NCBI GenBank assembly: GCA_045805265.1
Contig: JBJMLO010000009.1
Location: forward strand, 1-12,822
Origin: JBJMLO01 sp045805265
GTDB lineage: Bacteria; Actinomycetota; UBA4738; JACQTL01
Length of the DNA: 12,822 nt
Direction of reading: 5' to 3'
The translations under genes and the position numbers were made by a program. The notes below the pieces were generated by a model. It did not search any database, was not told the DNA's origin, and was given only the letters and a program-made list of their open reading frames with translations. This document shows, piece after piece, positions 4,661-10,764 of this stretch. How positions within the stretch are numbered: the stretch's first letter is position 1; every line of letters starts with the position of its first letter.

Positions 4661-7228
4661 CTACTGGCGAGCGGTTCGGTTCGAGGCTCGCGACAGGCCG
4701 CTGGCGAGGGTCTGCATGGTGGACCCGATCTGGTCCACGACCACCTCCACGTCGCGGTCGAACCGGTCTCCGATCACGACCGCCGTCCGGTCGAGGCGGT
4801 CGGCCAGCGCGGTCGCCGCCCGGGCCACCGTGTCGACCGTGTGCTTGTTCTCCCGCCGGAACAGCTCCGCCAGGATCGCCAGGCGCTCGTCGATGGCCTC
4901 GCTGATCTCCTGGGGCATCGCCGCGGCAAGCTCCTTGATCGCCCGGATGGCCTCCTTGGCGGCGGCCTGCTCCTCGATGACGGCCAGGCGCTCCGCGATG
5001 GCCATGTTGTCCGAGCGGATCAGCTGCGCCACCGAGGCCATCCGCTCGCCGAGGGCCCGGGTCACGGCCTCCTGGAGCCCGCGAGCCGCGGCCTCGGTCC
5101 GCTCCTCGATCAGGCGGGAGGTGGCCTCGGCCCGTTCTTCGATCAGCTGCGCGGTAGTCTCGCCCTGCGCTGCGAGCTGATGGGAGATGGCGGTGGTCCG
5201 CTCCTCGATCAGCCGCGCAGCGTGCTGCGCGCGCTCCTCGATCAGGCGGCCGGTGGCGTCCGCCCGCTCGCCCACGGTCCGCATCACGGTCTCTTCGAGT
5301 TTCACCCGCGACCAGTCGATCTGCCTTCCCAGCTCCATGGTCGCGGGGGACAGCCGGGCCTCGAGCACCTCGTCGAACGCCTGCGCGGCCCGTTCCGTGA
5401 TCGACTCCTCGAGGGCTCCCATCCCAGCCTGGACGGTCCGGTCGGTTCGCTCGAGGTGCTCGTCCACACGCTGCTGGGCCCGCTCGATGCTCCCGTCCAG
5501 GTCCCGGGACAGGAACGTAAACCCCTCGTCCATGGATGCGGTGAGGTCGACGAAACGCCGGTCCATGGCGGCGACGAAGTCGGCCATGCCGACCGAGACG
5601 GCGCGCAGGATCTCCTGATGGATACGGCGGTCGATCTCGTCGACCGACCACCCCAGGGCGGCCTGGACCAGCTCGGACAGGCGGCCCAGCCGCTCGTCGA
5701 TGTCGCGGCTGGCGTCGGCGCCTGCGTCGCGGGCCTTGGCCACGAGGCGGACGCGCATGTCCTCCGACTCGGCGCGCATCTGGTCCGCCAGGTCCGCCAT
5801 GCGCTCGTGCAGGGCCACCGAGACGCGCTCGGCGGACTCCACCGCCGCGGCCCGGACTCCCTCGACCTGGTCTCGAACGTCCTCCAGCCTGAGGCCGTGT
5901 TCCTGGAGCCGCAGGTCCTGGTCTTGGAGCCGGGACATGGTCTTGCTCTCGACCACCGAGAGCGCCTCACCCAGCAGCTGGGCGTGCTGTTGCAGCCGTT
6001 CGTGGATCGCGCCGAGGTGGTCCTCGACGGCCTCGCGCAGGCGCCCCTCGGCCTCGAGCGCCGCGAGGTCGAGCCGCGTGGTGAGCCGCTCCTCGACGCG
6101 GGCGCCCTCGGCGACGACGACGCCGTCGGTGTGCTCGGCCACACCCTGGATCCACTCGACCAGGGCCTGGTCGCGCGCGGACAGGTAGTCGACGACCTGT
6201 TCCAGGTAGTCCTGGACGGCCGACAGGCGGTCGGCCACCGGCCGCAGGTCGACCTCCATCCGCCCCTGTTGGCCGTCCTCGAGGGGGCCGGGCTCGAGCC
6301 GAACCGCGAGCTCGGCGATCTGGGCGTTCATCCCGCCCAGGCTGAGGTCGAGCACCTCCTGGAGCCGGCGGGCGGATTGCCGGACGCCGTCCAGCCCGAC
6401 CTCGACCGCCTGGAGACGGTTCGATAGGACGGCGATGCCGAGCGCGTCCGAGGTACCCTCGGCGCTGCCCACCGCGGCCAGCGCTTCGGTCATGGACCGT
6501 GCGGCGCGTTCGATCTGCTCGAGGTTCGCGTCGATGCGCCGGGAGGTCTCCCGGACCCTGTCGAGCCCCGCCTCCATCGTCGCCAGCCGCTCGTCGAACC
6601 GGGCCAGGTCCGGTCCGTCCGGGCCGGAGGTCGCCGCGGCCGTCGTCACGGCCTCGGCGAGGGTCCGCGATGCGAGCTCGACGCCCTCGATCGTCTCCTC
6701 GACCCGCCTGGACGTCTCTCGGACGGCCGCCAGGCCGGTCTCCACGGCCGCCAGCCGCGTCTCGACGGCACCCAGCGCCATCGCCTCCGGGCGGTGGTCG
6801 CCCGTGGCCGCCTCGCCCAGGGCGTCCGTCAGCGCCGTGGCCGCACGCTCCACGTTCGACAGGTTCTCCTCGATGCGGCCCACGCGGACGTCGAGCGACT
6901 GGTAGCGCTCGTCGGCGTGGGCGATGAGTCCCCGGATGGCCTGGTCGCGGGAGAGGTCGCGCGTGATCTGCTCGCGGAGCGTCTTGAGCTCCTCCTCCGT
7001 GCCCTGCCAGGCGTCCTCGGCCGCCTCCCGCAGGACCGATCGGGCGTTGGCCTCGATGTCGGAGAGCCCGCGTTCGAAGCGAGCCAGGATCGCGTGGTGG
7101 GCGGACCTGACCTCGGACTCCAGGCCGGGGTCGAGGGGAGGAGGGGCGGACCCCCCGCGTGAGAACAGGCGTCGGCGGGCACCGCCCGATGGGTCGCGGC
7201 CGCCGGAATGTCCGGATGCGTGAGGCAT
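4661..7228 (-). CDS. Large coiled-coil protein with tandem and hendecad repeats, function unknown
   Basis: This 855-residue protein matches no enzyme or named family that I recognise. Residues 1-35 are short, basic and Gly/Pro-rich (GARRRLFSRGG), with no signal peptide and no membrane segment. Almost all the rest is predicted helix rich in Ala, Glu, Arg and Leu. Residues 116-288 hold three tandem repeats of 56-60 residues built on ERA-type helices and GLxxVRxxxRR. Residues about 651-727 hold seven consecutive 11-residue units, four of them starting LIEER. The ATG at 7228 has GGAGAGAGAAG upstream. The overall look recalls cytoplasmic scaffold or filament-forming proteins, or apolipoprotein-like helices, but that is only analogy. 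It is convergent with the anti-sigma gene and divergent from the tRNA-Trp operon. The absence of stops over 2.5 kb and the strong heptad/hendecad pattern support it as real despite long opposite-strand open frames. Confidence 0.85.
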   Translation of the reverse strand: MPHASGHSGGRDPSGGARRRLFSRGGSAPPPLDPGLESEVRSAHHAILARFERGLSDIEANARSVLREAAEDAWQGTEEELKTLREQITRDLSRDQAIRGLIAHADERYQSLDVRVGRIEENLSNVERAATALTDALGEAATGDHRPEAMALGAVETRLAAVETGLAAVRETSRRVEETIEGVELASRTLAEAVTTAAATSGPDGPDLARFDERLATMEAGLDRVRETSRRIDANLEQIERAARSMTEALAAVGSAEGTSDALGIAVLSNRLQAVEVGLDGVRQSARRLQEVLDLSLGGMNAQIAELAVRLEPGPLEDGQQGRMEVDLRPVADRLSAVQDYLEQVVDYLSARDQALVEWIQGVAEHTDGVVVAEGARVEERLTTRLDLAALEAEGRLREAVEDHLGAIHERLQQHAQLLGEALSVVESKTMSRLQDQDLRLQEHGLRLEDVRDQVEGVRAAAVESAERVSVALHERMADLADQMRAESEDMRVRLVAKARDAGADASRDIDERLGRLSELVQAALGWSVDEIDRRIHQEILRAVSVGMADFVAAMDRRFVDLTASMDEGFTFLSRDLDGSIERAQQRVDEHLERTDRTVQAGMGALEESITERAAQAFDEVLEARLSPATMELGRQIDWSRVKLEETVMRTVGERADATGRLIEERAQHAARLIEERTTAISHQLAAQGETTAQLIEERAEATSRLIEERTEAAARGLQEAVTRALGERMASVAQLIRSDNMAIAERLAVIEEQAAAKEAIRAIKELAAAMPQEISEAIDERLAILAELFRRENKHTVDTVARAATALADRLDRTAVVIGDRFDRDVEVVVDQIGSTMQTLASGLSRASNRTARQ
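5048..5278 (-). repeat. Array of seven 11-residue (hendecad) units in the coiled-coil protein
   Basis: Residues 651-727 divide into TVGERADATGR, LIEERAQHAAR, LIEERTTAISH, QLAAQGETTAQ, LIEERAEATSR, LIEERTEAAAR and GLQEAVTRALG. LIEER recurs at 662, 673, 695 and 706, spaced by 11, 22 and 11. Confidence 0.85.
6365..6883 (-). repeat. Three tandem helical repeats inside the coiled-coil protein
   Basis: Residues 116-175, 176-231 and 232-288 align as RIEENLSNVERAATALTDAL, EETIEGVELASRTLAEAV and DANLEQIERAARSMTEAL. Each is followed by a linker and then by (R)LAAVETGLAAVRETSRR, LATMEAGLDRVRETSRR or LQAVEVGLDGVRQSARR. Linkers differ in length and sequence, so the repeats are old. Confidence 0.85.
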
Positions 7229-7269
7229 GCGCTTCTCTCTCCGGGGCCGGCGAGGCGCGTTCGCAAGCG

Positions 7270-7297
7270 AGTGTATGGGACGTCCGGTGGATGTTCA
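7270..7297 (-). promoter_or_regulatory. Weak promoter candidate for the coiled-coil gene
   Basis: On the minus strand, TGAACA (7292-7297) and TACACT (7270-7275) are 16 bases apart and about 40 bases upstream of the ATG. The -10 fits TANNNT; the -35 is poor. Confidence 0.25.
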
Positions 7298-7359
7298 CGC
7301 AAGGTGAGCGGCGAATTCGTACTTCCCGAGACGAGAGGAACGGGATGGCCCTCGACCCT

Positions 7360-7388
7360 TTGCCGGGGGAGGGGGCTCCCCCTATACT
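7360..7388 (+). promoter_or_regulatory. Promoter for tRNA-Trp-secE-nusG, with inverted repeat in the spacer
   Basis: TTGCCG (7360-7365) and TATACT (7383-7388) are exactly 17 bases apart, and the -10 differs from consensus at one base. The tRNA starts about 37 bases after the predicted start point near 7394. The spacer is filled by a perfect inverted repeat, GGGGGAG at 7365-7371 and CTCCCCC at 7376-7382. GGGCTCCCC occurs at 7373-7381 and again at 7394-7402, 21 bases apart. Confidence 0.7.
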
Positions 7389-7430
7389 GATCTGGGCTCC
7401 CCTCCTCCGGTCGGACCTCCAGCAGAACGA

Positions 7431-7503
7431 AGGGGCGTAGCTCAATTGGTAGAGTCCCGGTCTCCAAAACCGGTGGTTGGGGGTTCGAGTCCCTCCGCCC
7501 CTG
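7431..7503 (+). tRNA. trnW: tRNA-Trp (anticodon CCA)
   Basis: All four arms fold. The seven-pair acceptor stem is AGGGGCG with CGCCCCT, and G7503 is the discriminator base. The D arm is GCTC (7440-7443) with 7452-7455, including one G-U pair. The anticodon stem CCGGT/ACCGG encloses loop CTCCAAA, with CCA at 7464-7466. The T arm is GGGGG/CCCTC with loop TTCGAGT. The 3' CCA is not encoded. tRNA-Trp before secE is the expected actinobacterial arrangement. Confidence 0.96.
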
Positions 7504-7515
7504 CAAGGGAGTGAA

Positions 7516-7803
7516 ATGAACAGGCAGACCAAGCGGCTGATGGCCCGGCAGGAGGCGGCGAAGCAGCGCACCGCGCCCGCGCAGCGTCGTCCGCAGCCCG
7601 GGCAGCAGGAGCGCAAGAAGCGCACGCCGCCGCGGCAGTTCCTGAAGGAGGTCCGCCAGGAGCTCAAGAAGGTGTTCTGGCCCACCCGCAAGGAGCTGTG
7701 GTCCTACTTCGTGGTGGTGCTGGTCTCCGTCGTGGTCCTGACCTCGTACGTGTTCGGGCTCGACTACGGGTTCTCGAAGGCGGTTCTGAAGATCTTCACG
7801 TAA
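7516..7803 (+). CDS. secE: Preprotein translocase subunit SecE
   Basis: This 95-residue essential subunit clamps SecY in the membrane translocon. A basic hydrophilic N-terminus of about 40 residues, rich in Arg, Gln and Pro, precedes the conserved amphipathic segment FLKEVRQELKKVFWPTRKEL (42-61). One transmembrane helix follows at about 63-80 (YFVVVLVSVVVLTSYVF), and then a short tail. This single-membrane-helix form is usual in actinobacteria. The ATG at 7516 is chosen because AAGGGAG lies a few bases upstream; the frame is open upstream only through the tRNA. The gap to the tRNA 3' end is 12 bases, so the secE ribosome site sits right at the tRNA processing point and the two must share a transcript. 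nusG follows after 18 bases. Confidence 0.96.
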   Translation: MNRQTKRLMARQEAAKQRTAPAQRRPQPGQQERKKRTPPRQFLKEVRQELKKVFWPTRKELWSYFVVVLVSVVVLTSYVFGLDYGFSKAVLKIFT

Positions 7804-7821
7804 CACCCGGATCTCGAAGGG

Positions 7822-9087
7822 ATGTCGCACAACTCCATGGAAGCTTCCGAAGGTTTCCGCACGGCCGAGGACGAGTCCGAGGCCCCCGACGCGCCCGTCC
7901 CGGGCGAGGGCTCCACGGGCGAGCCCGAGTTCGACGCGCCCACCGGAAAGGACGTCTCGGCCCCGGCCGGCTCCGGGATCGAGCGCCTGAGCGAGCCCGA
8001 GGAGGTCGAGGGCGACACGGGACCCGAGCCGGTCGCGGAGGAGCGCCCCGATGAGGAGGTCGCGGATCCCGACGCCCTGCCCGAGCCCGCAGGTGACGAG
8101 GAATTCGTCGCCCCGTCCGGCGAGGTGGCCGAGGCCGAGGAGCCGGTGGCGGACGCCGCGCCGATGGACCGCGAGGCCGACGAGCCGGTCGAGGACGATT
8201 CCATCGCCGAGGACCTCGCGGGGCTTCCCGACGTGCAGGGATACGTCGCCGAGCCCGAGGCCGTGGGCGAGGAGGAGCCGGAGGAGGCCGAGGCCGCCCC
8301 CGCGACGATCGAGGAGGAGGCCGTGGAACTCGCCGCGATCGAGGGCGAGGCCGCCGTCGGGGCGGAGCTCGAAACCGTGGTCGAGCCGCCCCTCGAGGAG
8401 CCGCCGATCGAGCAACCCCCGGCCGAGGCACCCGAGCCCGAGGAGGAGCCGGAGCCCGAGGAAGAGCCGGCGCCGAAGCCCGCGCGCAAGCCCGCCCCGG
8501 TCGCGGCCGTGGAGGCCACCGACGGCGCCCGGGCCGCCGACCCGTTCGGGGGACCCGGCGACTGGTACGTCGTCCACACGTACGCGGGCTACGAGAACAA
8601 GGTCAAGGCCAACCTGATGTCGCGCATCCACTCCATGCAGATGGAGGACAAGATCTTCGCCGTCCACATCCCGATGGAGGACGTGCTCGAGATCAAGGGC
8701 GGGAAGCGCCAGGTGGTGCAGCGCAAGGTCTTCCCTGGCTACCTGCTGGTGAAGATGTTCTACGACAACGATTCCTGGTACGTCGTCCGGAACACCCCGG
8801 GCGTCACGGGGTTCGTGTCCAGCGGGACCGGCACCAAGCCGACCCCGTTGTCCAAGCGCGAGGTCCAGAAGATCCTCGCGGTGAAGCAGGAGACCGAGGC
8901 CAAGCCGGCGTTCCGGCTGGAGTTCGAGGAGGGCGACACCGTCCGCATCGTGTCCGGCCCCTTCGCGGACTTCAACGGCACGGTCAGCGAGATCAACGTC
9001 GACCAGTCGAAGCTGAAGGTGCTCGTCAGCATCTTCGACCGGGAGACCCCGGTCGAGCTCGGCTTCGACCAGGTCGCCAAGGTATAG
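7822..9087 (+). CDS. nusG: Transcription termination/antitermination factor NusG with long acidic N-terminal extension
   Basis: NusG binds RNA polymerase through its NGN domain and connects it to Rho or to ribosomal protein S10 through its KOW domain. The NGN domain spans about residues 246-352 (DWYVVHTYAGYENKVKANL, the signature RKVFPGYLLV at 301-310, then NTPGVTGFV). The KOW domain spans about 367-421 (EGDTVRIVSGPFADFNGTV). Family members are about 180 residues in most bacteria and somewhat longer in actinobacteria; this one has 421 because residues 1-245 are an extension dominated by Glu, Asp, Pro and Ala, with few basic residues until the KPARKPAP stretch near 219-226. GAAGGG directly abuts the ATG at 7822, which is poor spacing; in-frame ATG 7837 is an alternative start that would remove five residues. 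The domains are in frame with no sign of a frameshift, and the extension keeps GC-rich coding bias. Confidence 0.95.
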   Translation: MSHNSMEASEGFRTAEDESEAPDAPVPGEGSTGEPEFDAPTGKDVSAPAGSGIERLSEPEEVEGDTGPEPVAEERPDEEVADPDALPEPAGDEEFVAPSGEVAEAEEPVADAAPMDREADEPVEDDSIAEDLAGLPDVQGYVAEPEAVGEEEPEEAEAAPATIEEEAVELAAIEGEAAVGAELETVVEPPLEEPPIEQPPAEAPEPEEEPEPEEEPAPKPARKPAPVAAVEATDGARAADPFGGPGDWYVVHTYAGYENKVKANLMSRIHSMQMEDKIFAVHIPMEDVLEIKGGKRQVVQRKVFPGYLLVKMFYDNDSWYVVRNTPGVTGFVSSGTGTKPTPLSKREVQKILAVKQETEAKPAFRLEFEEGDTVRIVSGPFADFNGTVSEINVDQSKLKVLVSIFDRETPVELGFDQVAKV

Positions 9088-9096
9088 CCGACTACA

Positions 9097-9129
9097 GCGG
9101 GAGGCCTGTTCCCGGGCCGCTTGTACCGC
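9097..9129 (+). promoter_or_regulatory. Ribosomal protein L1-binding site mimic in the rplK leader
   Basis: The leader reads GCGGGAGGCC at 9097-9106 and GTACCGC at 9123-9129. GCGG pairs with CCGC (9126-9129) and GGCC (9103-9106) can pair with GGCC (9115-9118), leaving GA on one side and a longer loop with GTA on the other. This mirrors the L1 site in 23S rRNA, which has GGTGGGAGGC opposite ATACCACC. In many bacteria L1 represses its own operon through such a copy. The GGAGG ribosome site of rplK begins two bases after the element, well placed for occlusion. The match and fold were made by eye. Confidence 0.7.
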
Positions 9130-9143
9130 AGGAGGTGACGAGC

Positions 9144-9590
9144 ATGGGAGGCGCTGCCAGGCGCAGCCGCAAGAAGGTCATGGCCCTGGTCAAGCTGCAG
9201 ATCAAGGCGGGCCAGGCCACCCCCGCCCCGCCCGTGGGCACCGCCCTCGGCCAGCACGGGGTCAACATCATGGACTTCTGCCGGCAGTACAACGAGGCCA
9301 CGCAGCAGTACGCGGGCCAGGTCATCCCGGTGGAGATGACGATCTACGAGGACCGCACGTTCTCGTTCGTCACGAAGCAGCCCCCGGCCGCCGAGCTGCT
9401 GAAGCAGGCCGCGGGGATCGAGTCCGGATCCGGCGAACCCAACCGGCACAAGGTCGGCCGGGTGACGCGGGACCAGCTGCGACAGATCGCCGAGCGGAAG
9501 ATGGTCGACCTCAACGCCAACGACGTGGAGGCCGCCATGAAGATCCTGGCGGGCACCGCGCGGAGCATGGGGCTGGAGGTGTCGGCATGA
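9144..9590 (+). CDS. rplK: 50S ribosomal protein L11 (uL11)
   Basis: This 148-residue protein of the GTPase-associated centre binds 23S rRNA and works with translation factors. The N-terminal domain shows VKLQIKAGQATPAPPVG with the proline-rich hinge at about 27-32, then ALGQHGVNIMDFCRQYN. The C-terminal RNA-binding domain shows KVGRVTRDQLRQIAERK, MVDLNANDVEAA and the end GTARSMGLEV. I chose ATG at 9144 with GGAGG at 9131-9135 eight bases before it; GTG at 9135 overlaps that ribosome site and would add only MTS. The length is within a few residues of the family norm. The stop overlaps the rplA start by four bases (ATGA), so L11 and L1 synthesis should be coupled. Confidence 0.97.
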   Translation: MGGAARRSRKKVMALVKLQIKAGQATPAPPVGTALGQHGVNIMDFCRQYNEATQQYAGQVIPVEMTIYEDRTFSFVTKQPPAAELLKQAAGIESGSGEPNRHKVGRVTRDQLRQIAERKMVDLNANDVEAAMKILAGTARSMGLEVSA

Positions 9591-10297
9591 AGCGGGGCAA
9601 GCGGTACCGTCAGGCCGCCGAGACCATCGAGCCCGACCGCACGTACCTCCCGGGCGAGGCTTTCACGCTGCTGCAACAGCAGCCGAAGGCGAAGTTCGAC
9701 GAGACAGTGGAGGTCGCGTTCAGCCTCGGCGTCGACCCCCGGAAGGCCGACCAGATCGTCCGCGGGACCGTCTCGCTCCCGCACGGCACGGGCAAGTCGG
9801 TGCGGGTCGCCGCGTTCGCGGTGGGCGACAAGGCCCGCGAGGCGCGGGAGGCCGGCGCCGACGTCGTGGGTGGCGAGGAGCTGGTCGACGAGGTCGTGAA
9901 GGGCAACATCGACTTCGACGCGACGGTCGCCACCCCGGACATGATGGCGGCGGTAGGGAAGGCCGGCCGGGTCCTCGGTCCCCGGGGGCTCATGCCGAAT
10001 CCCAAGGCCGGCACGGTGACGAACGACATCGCGAAGGCCGTCGCCGACATCAAGGGCGGCAAGCTCGAGTACCGGACCGACCGGCAGGGGAACCTGCACC
10101 TGGTGATCGGCAAGCGCTCGTTCGACGCCGACGCGCTGCGCGAGAACTACCTCACGGTGGTCGACGAGATCCTCCGGGCCAAGCCAGCGGCGGCGAAGGG
10201 GAAGTACGTGAAGACCCTGACGCTCTCGACGACGATGGGCCCCGGGATCCGCCTGGACCCGGGGCGGATGCGCGACATGGAGACCACCTCCGCCTGA
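9587..10297 (+). CDS. rplA: 50S ribosomal protein L1 (uL1)
   Basis: This 236-residue protein builds the mobile L1 stalk that releases deacylated tRNA, and it is the usual autogenous repressor of the rplK-rplA mRNA. The family motif GRVLGPRGLMPNPKAGTV lies at 127-144. The N-terminal DETVEVAFSLGVDPRKADQ and the C-terminal GKYVKTLTLSTTMGPGIRLD are also typical, with the sequence ending a few residues beyond. Its start overlaps the rplK stop. rplJ and rplL do not follow. The next gene is a secreted protein 467 bases away with its own promoter, so rplA is probably the last gene of this transcript. I see no strong terminator, only a weak hairpin (CGGGA at 10352-10356 with TCCCG at 10363-10367) 55 bases after the stop. 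Confidence 0.97.
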   Translation: MKRGKRYRQAAETIEPDRTYLPGEAFTLLQQQPKAKFDETVEVAFSLGVDPRKADQIVRGTVSLPHGTGKSVRVAAFAVGDKAREAREAGADVVGGEELVDEVVKGNIDFDATVATPDMMAAVGKAGRVLGPRGLMPNPKAGTVTNDIAKAVADIKGGKLEYRTDRQGNLHLVIGKRSFDADALRENYLTVVDEILRAKPAAAKGKYVKTLTLSTTMGPGIRLDPGRMRDMETTSA

Positions 10298-10486
10298 CGC
10301 TGCGGTCAGTCGGAACGTCCACCGCATCCCGTTCAGGCCCGAAGGGTGGGTCGGGACCAGCATCCCGTCCTCCGATTCGGACGTCGACATGAGAACCCTG
10401 CCCGTGAACGTGTAGTGACTCAACGTCAAATCGGCGAAAGCCCTCTCATGTCGCTCGCCCGCCGGGCAGCGGGTGTGACAAAAATC
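10298..10486. other. Intergenic stretch after rplA, no gene seen
   Basis: I see no supported gene on either strand. The only structure is a five-pair hairpin (10352-10367, loop CCAGCA) without a T tract, and a possible CGTCC/GGACG stem at about 10367-10384. It may hold the rplA terminator. A minus-strand open frame crosses it, but that frame is a shadow of rplA. The promoter of the downstream gene begins at its right end. Confidence 0.5.
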
Positions 10487-10516
10487 TTGACGAACGGCCT
10501 AGGCCCCTGATACGGT
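10487..10516 (+). promoter_or_regulatory. Promoter of the secreted Ig-repeat protein gene
   Basis: TTGACG (10487-10492) and TACGGT (10511-10516) are 18 bases apart, in a locally A-rich setting (ACAAAAATC before the -35). The -35 matches consensus at five of six positions and the -10 fits TANNNT. The predicted start is near 10523. The -10 hexamer and spacer length equal those proposed upstream of the SDR gene. Confidence 0.6.
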
Positions 10517-10522
10517 CCGCCG

Positions 10523-10764
10523 GCTTGGGCGACCTAGCCCATTTGGGGGGGCAAGAAGTGCACGAGGGGGATCTGTTTCGTCGCTGTGGGCTATCCCGTG
10601 TCGATCGGGGGCTCCCGGCGGACGAGTCTCGAACTAAGGCACGCACGACGACTTCCCGTGGGCGCTCGACGCGCCCGTCGGGCAACGCACCTCGTTTTTC
10701 CGTATCCGGTACTTGGGGGCCGCGCGTCCGCGCGTCCCTAACAGGCATTCGTGGGGGGGCATAG
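10523..10764 (+). promoter_or_regulatory. Long, structured 5' leader of the secreted protein gene
   Basis: About 240 bases separate the predicted transcript start from the ATG. Several hairpins are visible: TGGGC/GCCCA at 10526-10541 (loop GACCTA), and GGGCGC/GCGCCC at 10660-10676 (loop TCGAC). Two runs of seven G, at 10545-10551 and 10753-10759, each lie in the context ATT(n)GGGGGGGCA. I could not match it to c-di-GMP, c-di-AMP or cobalamin riboswitch consensus from memory. Boundaries depend on the predicted promoter. Confidence 0.4.

Noticed and set aside
4841..6427. 528-residue plus-strand open frame opposite the coiled-coil gene
   Set aside because: It is the GC-rich antisense shadow. 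The minus strand has the regular heptad and hendecad patterns and a ribosome site; the plus frame has neither.
6829..8667. 612-residue minus-strand open frame across the tRNA-Trp, secE and the nusG 5' part
   Set aside because: It overlaps a certain tRNA and two certain genes. Its Leu/Gly/Arg repeats mirror the Glu/Ala/Pro codons of the NusG extension.
9344..10429. 361-residue minus-strand open frame opposite rplK and rplA
   Set aside because: Shadow of two certain ribosomal genes; the small part beyond rplA (10298-10429) has no ribosome site or motif.
10525..10764. 79-residue open frame on the plus strand ending TAG right before the secreted protein's ATG (alternative GTG start at 10558)
   Set aside because: The exact abutment invites a coupled leader peptide, but its codons lack the strong G/C third-position bias of the neighbours, the product is Arg/Thr/Ser-rich with no family look, and no ribosome site precedes the TTG at 10525. 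Kept as leader RNA instead; ribosome profiling could reopen it.
10523..10764. Known riboswitch (c-di-GMP-I, c-di-AMP, cobalamin) in the leader
   Set aside because: None of the core consensus strings I remember for these classes is present. A covariance search would settle this.
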